A stretch of DNA of 64,000 bases from Adiantum capillus-veneris (lineage: Eukaryota > Streptophyta > Polypodiopsida > Polypodiales > Pteridaceae), in contig CM043945.1 in the NCBI GenBank assembly GCA_014529385.2, positions 94,356,612 through 94,420,611 on the forward strand, in the 5' to 3' direction. Shown here one piece after another: positions 10,463 through 21,349 of the stretch. Each line of letters begins with the position of its first letter. Positions within the stretch are counted from its first letter, which is position 1. The position numbers were made by a program, and so were the translations under genes. A model generated the notes under the pieces. It did no database searches and was not told the origin of the DNA. It saw only the letters and a list, made by a program, of their open reading frames with translations.

Positions 10463-11590
10463 TCAAATAGCGTCCAATGAGCAACCAATCACCTTGATAT
10501 AGGTCCTCTGTAAATGCTCAAGTGCATTTGAAAGGTAAACATGATCACCCTTGGCATGAGAGATACTATAGAACTTTGTGCCTACATCATTGCCCTCAAC
10601 AACCATGTCTTCTTCATTTTCATATCTTGGTCTTGAAAGCATATCCGCAATCGGATTTTCTTTTCCTGTAATATTCTTAAATTCTAGATTTAAGAACTTT
10701 ATGTAGGCAATCCATCTCAACATAGCAATGTCAGAAGTTGAGCAGCTTGCGATCATTCCAAGAAGAGGTAGGCAATAAGTCTCCACTATTACATTTTCTC
10801 CTATCAAATACTCTTTGTCACATTTCAATGCTGTGACTACTCCCCATAACTCTCTATTTACCTATGGATAGTTGCATTGATGAGCACTTAGAACCTTTGC
10901 ACCAAACCTCAATACACATCGCTTACCATCTTCATCATCTTGGCGAATCACCCATCCAATTCCTGTGAGGCTAGTATCCATTTTCACAATCATAGTTTAC
11001 TTTCCTCAAAGTTGGCAGCATAAGCAACAACTTCTTTAATTTTCTCATGGAATGGGTATGCATTTCTTCCCATGGAAACTTTTGGTTCTTTCTCAAAAGT
11101 TTCTCTGCTACATGTGCATAATGCGGAATCTAGATAACATAAAACACGCATGCACCAAAGAACCTTCGAGCCTCAATGAAATTTATACATTTCTCTTTCA
11201 TTCTTTGAATTACATCAACCTTTCCAGGACAAGGCTTTCTACCATACGGCCCACACATATGTCCTACAATAAGACTTCATTCACACCAAACACTGACTTT
11301 TGGCCAGACAAAGTAAGGTTCACCTCTTCCAATCTTCACAAGATATTATCATAATCATTGATATGGTTTGCCACATACTTGCGACACCCCCTCGAGTCCA
11401 AAGCCACATCTATATCACTTACATCACACCCTTTGATTGGCATATCATGAAGAAAAGGCATTGTAGTTTGAGGTATGAAGTCATGTAGGACTTTTTTCAT
11501 ACCATTCATCATATGTGCAACTGAATTACTTGCTCCCTGAGGTAACCAAGCCCAAAGGTGTCCTCATGGTAGTCCGGTCCCTACTTTACA
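10463..11590 (-). pseudogene. Element G RNase H and eroded RT C-terminus
   Basis: At about 10990-10870 the minus strand reads GIGWVIRQDD, then RFGAKVLSAHQ, a stop, then NRELWGVV. It continues into the open frame ending at 10463, with LRWIAYIKFLNLEF and NPIADMLSR, the classic RNase H end of Gypsy elements. 11000-11590 should hold the RT palm and thumb, but I found only scattered matches there. Confidence 0.6.
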
Positions 11591-12380
11591 TTGCTACTTG
11601 GAACTGATCATATCTTGAGTACAAATCTCCCATAGAATATATTGCCCTTCCTGCAAATGCCTCTGCAAATTCATCTACAATTGGCCTTGTACCCACATTT
11701 CTAATTGTAACCTTGTTGATGGGTTGCATATCTTGGATAAAGCATAAATAACCATTTTTCTTTGGAACTATGAACCATCTGTTTGAATATGGAGCACAAG
11801 AAGGCTCCAAAATACCCATCTTGATCTTTTCATTAAGCAACTCAATGAGTTTTGGCGAATGAGACTTTGGAACTGGAATAGGCCTCAAGTTCCCAGGTAC
11901 ATGAGGGATAGTGAAGATCACCATAGGAGAACCAATGGATGCTTTTCCGTGTTTGGCAAGCATGTATTCAAAGCATATCTTTTCAGCTTTTGTCAAACTC
12001 TCCTCGCAACAAACCTTTAACTTCTTCAAAGAATCCTGCATGAACTTGTGTCCAATCTTGATTGGGTCACAAAGGCTAGGTTGCAACGCAACTTTTTTCA
12101 TCTTATTTGTGAAATGTTTTGGTGGAGGTAATGCCACTCGTTTCACTTTCTTTGCCACAGACTTATACTTAGTCTCCACTAGTACATCAACACCTTGAGC
12201 ATTTTTGAAATCCTCAATGACTTTGTACATTTCTATTGAGAAAACTTTCACAACCTCACTTCCCATACACAAATTGCAATCCACTAAAGACTCCAAGTCT
12301 TGCATAGTATCCACAAACAAGCACTCATCAAACACACGTGCAATGCATTCATCATCTTCTAGCAAACCATTCATCTTCAA
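11586..12380 (-). pseudogene. Element G RT N-terminal half
   Basis: 264 open codons. The C-terminal part has the RT fingers: KIKMGILEPSCAPYSNRWF, VPKKNG, then QPINKVTIRN and AIYSMGDLYSRYDQF, where the first catalytic Asp is present. The N-terminal part is a linker with no recognised domain. The frame ends at 11586, before the YxDD box, which I could not find intact. Confidence 0.7.
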
Positions 12381-12469
12381 ACCTCTTTGTAAACAATTTA
12401 TATGTTGTCATTCACTCCGCTTTAAGTCCTCATGCTTTGTGAAAGCAATAGATCCATAGTCTGTTAATC

Positions 12470-13204
12470 CTACAAAACATGTAGAAAACGTTTACTTTGC
12501 ATATACATCATGAGAGAACTTTTCTCTTCTTGTACCATTGCAATCCTGCTATACAATGGTACATGGCCAAAACCCCTCATATCCCTATAGCCCTTGAACT
12601 CTTTGTTTGTCTTTGGCAAGGGTTTCTCTCTAAGACTTTCACGGTTCCTTTCATGGTCCACACAAACAATAAGGAGCTGTAATGCACGCTTCCCATCCTT
12701 GCTCCTTGCCCTAGCATAAGCTGACCCATCGTTCATCACCTTGGTTTCCATGCAAGTAGCAGTGATGTATGGCTACCGAAGGATAAGAGGGTATGTAGAC
12801 ATCTCTTGTAGAAAGAAATTTTGGTAATCTTTCACATCCCCTATAGTCACCTTTACATTTGGACAAGCTCCATACAACTCTCTTGATGAGTTGTTTGTTG
12901 CACATATCATCCATCCATGATTTATATCAATTGGCCATTTTCCTTTTTGATATAGACTCTTTGACATAAGTTTAATTTTTGACCCATGATCTATCAGCAC
13001 AATGTATGGCTCTTCTAAGTCTCCCACTTTCACCAGGGTCTCGGTAGTCTCTCTTGCCCAATGATTCTTGGAGCAATAACTCTTGTGAATGGTCTCGAAT
13101 TCATCATCATCATCATCCAAGAAGTGAACGTGTTTCACTCCTCCCCTAGACTTGTAGCATCGAGCAATAGTTTCATCACCTTGCTCGCCATAGGCGTGCT
13201 CCAT
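12470..13204 (-). pseudogene. Element G protease-like and linker region
   Basis: Two overlapping frames. 13204-12773 has an aspartic-protease-like segment with IVLIDHGSKIKLMS, where the catalytic D(S/T)G has become DHG, and a run of Asp before it. 12751-12470 reads METKVMNDGSAYARARS and then HERNRESLREKPLP, a conserved linker before RT in this lineage. The frame changes between the two. Confidence 0.5.
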
Positions 13205-13696
13205 GTGTATTTAAAGTCTCTTCTTCACCATGTACATGAATAGATTCAGTAAGAGACTGTCGCTTTCATTAGGAAATTTTGGAGGTCATTTGGAGGGCCT
13301 TATTGAAGAGAGAGAAAAGAAGGCGCAGCTAATGAGCAGCAACCTTACGTAATGTAGAAATACATGAAAAGCAACACAAAAATGAAATAAAACATTTTAA
13401 AATATTGAGTTTTGTCCCATTTTCGTAAGGTAACTTCCTAGTGTCACAAAGTAGGGCCCACTGCTAGTAGCCGTCAAGTTCATGACACCTGACTACTGAT
13501 TGATAGCTAGCTCTCTCCCTTCATTAAAAGATATACACTACCTTTATGAAAGGCTTTCAAACCTCATTCTCCCTCCATTTTACCTATGGCTTTGTCTTCT
13601 ACCCGCCCAAGAAGTTCTAGAGGTTGCTCTACAGTGTTCCCAACCAGCCTCACCATTAGTGTGCCAAGAAGACCATGTAGTAGCATAAGCACTATC
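13205..13696. other. No gene seen; left of the A copy
   Basis: AT-rich sequence between the G protease-like region and the truncated A gag. Short open frames only. It may be G leader or gag remnant. The junction with A gag is near 13701, where the two A copies stop matching. Confidence 0.4.
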
Positions 13697-14429
13697 TCAA
13701 TCTTCAAACTTCTTTGCTTGTCCCTTTGGACCTACAGCTTGTGCAAGGTGAATTGACAGGCTGCTTAAAGATTCGTTTAACTTCTCAATTACTTCCGCCG
13801 TTACCTCAGGAAGCTCCCTCGATGTTGATGCTTGTGACTTACCTTTGGGTCTAAGACCTTCTATTGGAACCTCTCCCCTTAAGCACTTGAGTTTCCTATA
13901 TTTCTCAGCAGCCCTAGTTTCAGCTGCATCAAAGGTAGCAGGTGCACCCGCCTCAACTTTTACCTTAAGGTCAGGAAAGAGTCCGGCTATGAACCTCTCC
14001 TTCTTTAGAAATTCTGCACCATCACCAGGGTTAGCAACATTTCGTATCCATAGAGCCCAAAGACGTAGAAACTCTTGCTTGTACAAGTAGTAGTCATCTA
14101 AGTCTTTTTGCTTATGAGAAATAATGTCTTGCCATAATTTTTGAGTGTTTTGGGGATCAAAGAAGTATTTCTTGAAACGATTCAAAACTTATGTGTAATT
14201 CCCCTTAACTTCCTCAGGCAAAGAGTCAAACCAAGTGCTAGCATCTTTCCTAAGGACCACCTCAAACATTTCTACACGTTTTTGATCAGTTTTATCCTCT
14301 TGATACGGCAAGACATCTTGAAATTCGCTAAAAATAATTCTGCATCCTCTCCAGGCTCTCCAAAGAAAAGAGGATATCCAGACATTTGGCGTTGGCTCTC
14401 CATTGAATTGATTTCAAAGTGACGCGTTT
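13697..14429 (-). pseudogene. Element A second copy: gag N-terminal part
   Basis: Near-identical to 4856-5566, in inverted orientation. It shares the in-frame TAA in the gag core with the other copy. It also has its own one-base loss near 14295 that breaks the first gag segment (14481-14272). The similarity ends near 13701, before the CCHC knuckle. Confidence 0.85.
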
Positions 14430-14487
14430 TTGTTTTTTCTTTCTTTAAAAGATTTACACAATAATATTTTCTAAATTGCAATCTATT

Positions 14488-14706
14488 CTACAACAAAATA
14501 AAAATATTCACATCAAATGACCTATGATAATCAATAAGAGGTAGAATGACAGGGTTTGGTGACGCGAGAATTTCTCCTGCTCTTTGGGCACCAAACATGA
14601 ATACCATACGTTGTTGAAAATGGATTTTTCTACTAATTGCAATGTTTACTCTAATGTGTGGAGTGAAATGAAAGGGAAAAACCTGTATTCCTGGGCCATT
14701 ATCCAT
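14488..14706 (-). CDS. Pre-gag small ORF 2, second A copy (72 aa)
   Basis: Same length as the ORF at 4553-4771 and intact. Only a few residues differ (MDNGPG instead of MDNGIG near the start). Both copies keep start and stop, while the neighbouring gag has a frameshift. Confidence 0.65.
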   Translation of the reverse strand: MDNGPGIQVFPFHFTPHIRVNIAISRKIHFQQRMVFMFGAQRAGEILASPNPVILPLIDYHRSFDVNIFILL

Positions 14707-14727
14707 GGTCTATGCATGACCTAATTC

Positions 14728-14940
14728 TTAAAACAAAACAAAAATATAGACGTCCAAACTAAGGTCGTACCTAATGAGAGGCAAAATAAAAGGATTTACT
14801 GATGCGTTTATCTCTACCAACCTAAGAGGACCTAAAATTCTACGAATTACTCGTTGAAATTGCAACTTAGTACTAACAATTATGTGTACCTTTTGCCTTG
14901 CAATCGGAATGAAGGGATCATACAAATTTTCGTGATTCAT
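14728..14940 (-). CDS. Pre-gag small ORF 1, second A copy (70 aa)
   Basis: Identical in length and, as far as I can see, in sequence to the ORF at 4319-4531. It sits in the same place between primer-binding site and small ORF 2. Confidence 0.6.
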   Translation of the reverse strand: MNHENLYDPFIPIARQKVHIIVSTKLQFQRVIRRILGPLRLVEINASVNPFILPLIRYDLSLDVYIFVLF

Positions 14941-15016
14941 GCAAGCTACTTGATTATGCTAAAGGTTGAGCCTTCACAAAACATACACAAGCCTGTCCTT
15001 AGTGGGGGCACCAATT

Positions 15017-17682
15017 TGAGGCGGTCCGGGGCGGGCAACAAGAAGAGCAACCTCTAGACACCCTTCAAGGCTCCCGTGCTGCTCAATGGGGCTGGGGCAC
15101 AACACAACACAAACCAAAACAACAAACCCACAGCCAAATCCCAACTACACAAGGGGCACCACCTAGTTTAAGAGCGAACTAGGACGCAAAAGAGGAGAAT
15201 CGTTAGAGCAACCCACAAACAAGCAAGGAATTTACACTAACCCTAACACCAATGGAACACTCTCACACACTAAAACACAAGAGAGAGAGAGAGAGAGAGA
15301 GATAGTGCTCGGGCTGCTTTGAAACGTATCGGCAATGATCAAGCAAACACAACTATATATTTAAGAAAGAGAGAGAAAGGGGGGAGGGGGTGCTTGTTGC
15401 ATTAATACCTTCTTACAAATCTGTCATGACAAATCAAAGTGAAATTAGTATTTGTTCAACATAGCTTGCGTAAATTTCACCACAACACATCACAAGAAAA
15501 GCCACCCCAATCACTGTCTTAAGGCCAGGGGAGTCCTCTCCACCCTGTCGCCCTCTTACAATATGTGGGATTTATGGCTAGATTGATGACAACACCAGAG
15601 ACAAGCTATCAAGAACCTAACAAAAAACACCAAGACACTTACGCATCATTGTTGTCCATTACTTCACGTTGGAAGGGAGACAAAGTATCCAACCTTAGTC
15701 CAAATCCACCCTCCTTGATTCAACAAATGTTGGGCTTACACTAGTAGGAGAAATGATAGATTTCCTACTCTCAATTGAATGATCACTCTCTCTCTTACAA
15801 TGGCATAGAGTTCCCTTGCTAATCCCCTATTACAACACATGCACATGCATAAGACAATGAGCTTCCACTCAAGAGCTCCTTCTAGAGAGGTTGAGCTTGG
15901 CTTCTCAAGCTATAGCATAGTGCTCTTGCTTATGGCTCCCCCCTTTTTGTGCTAGCTACACCGTCCTTTTATAGCAATTTTGAAGGCTAGGGTTACTCCT
16001 CTTACCATGGTTGTGTTAGATTTTCATCAATTTATCTAATTTCTTTTGCTTGGAATTATCAAGAAGTTGGTGGGAAAAGAGAGAGGAGAGAAATGGAGGT
16101 GATAGGACTTTTCATAGTGGGTTAGTGTTAGTAGAGTTAGTATTAATTTACAAATGGAATTGGATATTTACAATGGGAGTATCCATGTAGGATACAAATA
16201 AGGAAGAAAAACTCTTAAGAGGTAAGAAAAGGTGGATTTCTTACAAGGTTGATGCTCCAAGTGTCTTGAGTAGGGCCAATTTTGACGCTTGTTGACGGTC
16301 CACTAGCTTTGACGGTACATTTTTTCTCCACTCTTGACCTTCCTTGAGAGACAAGGTAATTGAAGCTGAGTAATCAACCACCATGATGCTGTCTTTTAAG
16401 AGAAGAGGCTGAATTTTGTGGTTTTTTTGATAGATATGGGTAAATTGGAGGAGGAAAAATGAGACTAGGTGGTCAATTTTGGAATGGAATTGTGTGTGGG
16501 AGGTATGAGTTCACCATGGTTTCTCTTATTCTTCAAGGTTGAGGAGAAGGTGAGTAGGGTGCAGAGAGGAGTGGTGAGAGAGGTGGGGATGATGAGTGGA
16601 GAAGTGTGTGTGAAAGAGGAAAATGATAAAGTGGAAGAGAGAGTGTGGCTGCATAGCATGGGAAAACTGGGGTCCACTAATAAAATCATAGCTCACAGCT
16701 CGTAGCTCAAAAAAATATGAAAAAAATTGAGGCAAAAGTTCAGCCCACGAGCTACAACTTTTGTTTGTATCACCTTTACAAATTCGGAGAGCAAGTGAAC
16801 TTTAAAAATTCAGCAAAACCGACCGTTTTTTTCCACTGCACAAGGTCCTTGTGGGGTCCTTCTTTGGATGATTCTTTTGAATACCTCCAAGAGTGAACCC
16901 TCCATAGTGCATGTATGCATGCCACCTACCCTTGACCTTATTTGGTAGGTCTATAATTGAAGATATTGTTGAGATTATGATATAAGTGAATAGTACAACT
17001 AAGAAAATCAAATATTGAGGGGTCTAAAAAATATGTACATGTCAAATATAAATAATATAAGTGGAAAAAAATATAAAGGGGTCAAAAGAAATCTCTCTCA
17101 TTATGAGGCTACCATAAAAAGATAAATATTTTTGGTGTTCTAATTTTTTAGAAAAAAAACAAAATAGATGTAGGAAGGGAAAAATCACAATAGTGAAAAA
17201 ATATACACATAAATAAAACTAGTTTTTTGGATTTTTGTTGGGGTGGAGTTACACCAAATATAAGAGAAGCTTACATGAAAATATTTCTATATGGAATAAA
17301 GAATATGAAAAATGGTAAGAAAAATTGTGGTAATGGTGAGGCAATGTACAGAGCATAAATAACACACACCTGGGTAGAAATATTTAAATAAATACCAAAA
17401 TAATTATGAAAAAATCCTTTATTTAGGCCCTATATACAAATAAATATTTACATACGCATGGGCCATAATATACTTATATTTTTTATTATTATTTATTTTT
17501 TTGGCTCAACTAGCCCAATGACTAGCTAATTGAGGGTTTTTTAAGAAGATATGGGAAAAGTCCCGTGACTCACGCACGCCTATGTACAGTGAAATGGTAG
17601 GGATAGCCACAGTGTTTGGGTGATTTTGGTAGGGTGAGGTAACTCACTGTGACAATTACGAAGAGCCGAAAAACGGCTATCA
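15017..17682 (-). repeat. LTR of element A, inverted copy (2666 bp)
   Basis: Nearly identical to 1592-4242. The differences I can see are scattered single bases, a longer (GA)n run at about 15281-15301, and small indels. Read on the minus strand it is preceded by a polypurine tract and integrase C-terminus, and followed by primer-binding site (complement of 14997-15013), small ORFs and gag. It therefore serves as a 3' LTR for one internal region and a 5' LTR for another. Confidence 0.9.
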
Positions 17683-17698
17683 TTAGCCCTCCCCCTGG
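17683..17698 (-). promoter_or_regulatory. Polypurine tract of element A
   Basis: On the minus strand, CCAGGGGGAGGGCTAA ends exactly at the LTR start TGATAGCC. This is the expected position for the plus-strand primer. It confirms that 15017-17682 was a 3' LTR of an A element. Confidence 0.75.
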
Positions 17699-17710
17699 AT
17701 GATGGTATAT

Positions 17711-18240
17711 TCATGTACCATCATAGAGCATCTTTTCCAAAGAGAGTGGTTCAGAGTCCTTGACGAGATCTTTATTGTTTGGCCCCTCAGAATTTTGGCT
17801 AGAGTTACACTCATGCTTCATGTAACAATACTTACATGAGACAGTGGCCTTTTGACAGATCTTTGGTAGATCCTTTGGTAGAAGGCGACTCAAATAGGGC
17901 TTCAAGCGATACCCGTTTACTTTCCTGGAGTGCTCTTTACCATTCAAGTCCATAAGCTGATAGTAACTTGAATTGAAAGCCTTCTTGACTATGTATGGCC
18001 CTTGCCATCTTGTTTCAAATTTGGCATCAAAACGATTATCGAGTCTATTGTCATACCTTAGCACAAGATCTCCTTCATTGATGCCTTTGTCCTTCAGTTT
18101 CTTGTCAAGCTTCTCCTTGTCTGTGTGGCTTTCCTCTTATAGCACTCGTATGCTGCTTCTCTTTTCCACTCAAGCTCAGCTAAGGTAAGAAGTCGATCCA
18201 TCCATGCTTCTTGATCATCTTGTGCTGATTTTCAAATCTT
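17711..18240 (-). pseudogene. Element A integrase C-terminal domain
   Basis: On the minus strand it reads an alpha-helical linker (QEAWMDRLL, then LEWKREAAYE), a frameshift near 18085, then GDLVLRYDNRL and the SH3-like end (RWQGPYIVKKAF, KVNGYRLKPYL). An acidic tail stops at 17711, 12 bp before the polypurine tract. This is the part missing from the plus-strand A integrase that ends near 9620, and it closely parallels the same region of element B. Confidence 0.8.
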
Positions 18241-18244
18241 TGAG

Positions 18245-18610
18245 TCCCAAGAAAATGGAAGGAAGGTATTCATTGTTGTTCCACCCTTAGCAATCCACAT
18301 GGTAGATCAGCAATGCACATCGTCTACCTTGAACAAAAAAAAAATGTAGAGGCATGAAAAATGTTAGTGTTTCTTGATGTAACTTGTATGTTCAGTTCAT
18401 TGCATTGAATATTTCATCTCGAATCCACTGCCTAGTTAATACGATAGAGGGGAGTTGGCCAATCACCGTCCATCAGAGTTGGTGGACTAAGTGTTTTCAA
18501 GGTCTTGTAGTTGTTCCTTGTCATTGTTACTACATACTCTGCATCAAAGAAGAAGATGGACCATTCTGCAAGCTCCAACATAGTGCATCCAGAGTATAGC
18601 AATGAGCCGC
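18245..18610 (-). pseudogene. Ulp1-like protease, N-terminal half
   Basis: On the minus strand, degenerate coding sequence contains RQWIRDEIFNAMN, which matches the W(L)xDEIIN motif that opens the Ulp1 catalytic domain. A pyrimidine-rich tract ending TTCAAG looks like an acceptor. After it comes an exon with one stop that ends PFSWDSKI and breaks at the A integrase junction near 18240. This is the part expected just upstream of NHWSLV at position 10. Stops and a frameshift make it a pseudogene. The identification rests on one strong motif. Confidence 0.45.
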
Positions 18611-20901
18611 CTCAAAGTGGTGATCCTCGAGAGTTTTGGAGAGTGCCTCCGAAGGCTCCCATCCCATAAATGTTGATGGGAAAAACATGCACAAGCCAAA
18701 CAAAATTCCATAGAGTTTCCTCATCAGAGATTCATGCAAAAGCATAGAATTTTTTACAAACAACACTAAAAATACTTACAATTAGAAAGAAAGCGCTTGC
18801 GATCAACATCGATAATTCATAGTTGAGAATTTTTGTAGATGTGTTGTATCTTCACTTGCTTGCTTCCATTAGTCGCGTGCTTAATCTTCAATATATGCCT
18901 TTCCAATGATGGGGCTTCAGTCTGATGAATCAACAAGAGACTTTGTGGGCTCCCTTTGTGCTTGGCCGCATTGTCACCCACATGCCTGTCACGAAGGTTG
19001 TGGTTACCCAATGGCCATTGTCGTCTTTCTTGTTGCTACAACAGAATGAATCTGCCCTTGAATGAGGTTTACGACTCATTCTATCCAATATTCTTGCATT
19101 GTGCAAGTTGAACCTTCCTTACCCCTAAATCTTTACAAGTTGAAGGTTCCTGAAGCCTAAAGCCTTTTAAACCGAATCCAAAGCTTTGCAAACTTAAGGT
19201 CCCTAAATCATTAGCTTGGGGAGGTGAAGCTACTAATCTCTACAAGATGTATGTGAGCTCCCAAGATGAGAGCGGAGAATGGGTGCAAGCATGAGAGGAA
19301 GACCTCTGGAAGGGAAAAATGGAATGTATTACAAGCTCTCCATAGCCAAAAAGGAGCCAAAACTCAGAACTAGGCTTGGGAGAGAAGGGGAAGGTAGATT
19401 GGAGAGAGAGGAGGCCAAAAGGTACTCTTTCAATAGGAGAGAGCATGAAAACCGAGATTCTTGGTTCTAAAGAGAGGAGGGGTTAGATCTGGTATATAGA
19501 GAGAGAAGGAGTGAATGGAGGGAGGAAAAAGTAGATTAAATGTCAAATTAATGATGAGGGGGCATTTTTGGGGCTAGCACACTTTTTAAGGGTGGCCCAT
19601 TTACTCCAACTAGCAATATTTAGAATAAAAAATAGGTCCAAATCTTTTATGTTTAAAGATGTTGCAATTTCCATGTCCATTTACAAAAAAGAAAAGCCTA
19701 CACTCCAAGTTTGTTCCATAGAAATTAGGGGCTGATAAACCCAACATTTTTGTCCACATGGATTTCTCATATTGCTCAACTACTTAAACACTGTCATTAG
19801 GCTTGGGGCAGGTTAAAGCGCCCAAGAAGACCCCAAACAAGTCCTAATGTGAAGCAAAAGCTGGAGTTGGGCTTGCTGAAGCCTGTAGATTATGGGCCTA
19901 TTGCCGCGGCAATGTGTCCTATGGTTAAACCAAAGGTGATGCCCATTGTTCAAAGTGTAGAGCCTCTTGAGGAGGTAAGGCCCATGGCCAATTACTTTCC
20001 TTGGAGTTTCCTATGTGTAAAGTGCCTGTATCGATGGATGATGACCAATGGAGTTTTGAAGTTGGCTAAGAGGAGTTTTGCGTGGTCTTTACAGCTTGGT
20101 CATTGGTCTTGTGTAAAGAAAATGAAAGCAGTTGGAAAGTGGCAAAAAAAAAGGTTTTTTTGATATGTTTTTGAATCTCCTTGGAAGTTTGGGAGCTTGG
20201 AGTTATCTAGATGCGCCAGGTGGCCTACCCAATTGTCCCACATGCGAGGTTGATAGTGGAGAGCAAGGGGTACATCAGTTGAGTCGAGCCCCTCAATGGG
20301 GCATTGTAAGAGAAAAAGGGAGCTTTGGATCATACTCCCTATGGCGGTCTTCTCCATGGGTGCAACTCTTGCACGAGTTACAGTGCATGGCGGCCTTTGT
20401 GTGTTGGAGGTGGTTGTGCTTTTGCCTTGTGCCGGACATCAGTGTCCGGTCACCCACTCACTTACTAACCTATTCCTTATATACATAGTCAATAAGGAGA
20501 TAGTTTCTGAGTGCTCCATTCTCCACACACACCAAGCGTACTCTCTCTTGCACCTGCACTCGCGTACGCAGACCTCTGCATGCCTTCACAAGTGGCATTG
20601 GAGCATGGTGACTCTCTCGGGTCCGACAACAACATGTGCACCAGATCCAAAACAAGCTAAGGCTTTGAGCATTATAGTAGTATGCACAAAGCTCAAGAGC
20701 TTGACATTTTGTAGCTACAAGCACAACGTCAGAAGCTTCTGAAGGTTTTTCAAAGAAAATCAAGCAGAGCTTGCTAACTTGAAAAACCAGTGCAGTAGCG
20801 TTTAAATTTGAAACGCTTGGAGCTTGATAGGTTGCACTACAAAAGCAAATACAGTAGCGTCTTTGAAATCTGTGGAGTAGCTAAATTTTCGACGTTGGAG
20901 G
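18611..20901. other. No gene recognised (2.3 kb)
   Basis: Short open frames on both strands have no recognisable domains. A minus-strand frame at 18766-18530 could be an upstream exon of the Ulp1-like gene, but nothing in it supports that. A small hairpin-like word (CCGGACA, TCAG, TGTCCGG) sits at 20432-20449. Confidence 0.4.
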
Positions 20902-20985
20902 ACCTCTGGTAATGGTAGTGCTACAGGAAAATAATTTGTTAGCACCTCTGGTAATGGTAGTGCTACAGGAAAATAATTTGTTAGC
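20902..20985 (+). repeat. 42-bp tandem duplication
   Basis: Two exact copies of a 42-bp unit start at 20902 and 20944, each beginning ACCTCTGGTAATGGTAGTGC. Only ACC of a third copy follows. Confidence 0.9.
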
Positions 20986-21095
20986 ACCATTGAAGGCAAG
21001 GTATTGCGTTAATCTTTCACAAATGCTAAGGCAGCTTCATGAAGAGAGCACAAGAGGAAGAAGTAAGCATTGTTGGTTTCTTTCGATAGCAAGCT

Positions 21096-21098
<3 letters not shown>

Positions 21099-21167
<69 letters not shown>

Positions 21168-21218
21168 TCCTCGTCTACAAGCCAGAGAGAGAGAATTCAG
21201 CCCTCTGTGTGTGTGTGT

Positions 21219-21256
<38 letters not shown>

Positions 21257-21307
21257 GGTGTGTGGACATCTCCGACCCGGACATCGACATCGACACCACT
21301 CTCAGGC

Positions 21308-21349
<42 letters not shown>
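21099..21349 (+). repeat. Compound (GT)n/(GA)n microsatellite cluster
   Basis: (GT)n at about 21099-21131 runs straight into (GA)n to about 21167. A short (GT)n and a (GA)n follow at about 21205-21253, and another (GA)n at about 21310-21347. The Cys/Val and Arg/Glu open frames across it are products of the repeats. Confidence 0.95.

Larger units (their letters stand above)
9621..13700 (-). mobile_element. Element G: decayed Ty3/Gypsy element of a non-Tat lineage
   Basis: On the minus strand, from right to left, protease-like, RT, RNase H and integrase pieces appear in Gypsy order, with many stops. No LTRs were found. The right end abuts the A gag copy near 13701 and the left end abuts the A integrase near 9620, so both ends are truncated by rearrangement. 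The RT wording (APYSNRWF-VPKKNG, GDLYSRYDQFQVA) differs strongly from A, B, C and D. It resembles Gypsy elements I associate with basidiomycete fungi and possibly early land plants. That resemblance is from memory and untested. Confidence 0.7.

Noticed and set aside
1592-17682. One giant inverted-repeat transposon bounded by 1592 and 17682
   Set aside because: The arms are LTR and leader/gag start of a Tat retroelement, with a primer site and polypurine tract in the right places. The symmetry follows from rearranged copies.
20432-20449. Hairpin CCGGACA-TCAG-TGTCCGG as a terminator
   Set aside because: A single short hairpin in plant nuclear DNA without context is expected by chance, and intrinsic terminators do not apply.
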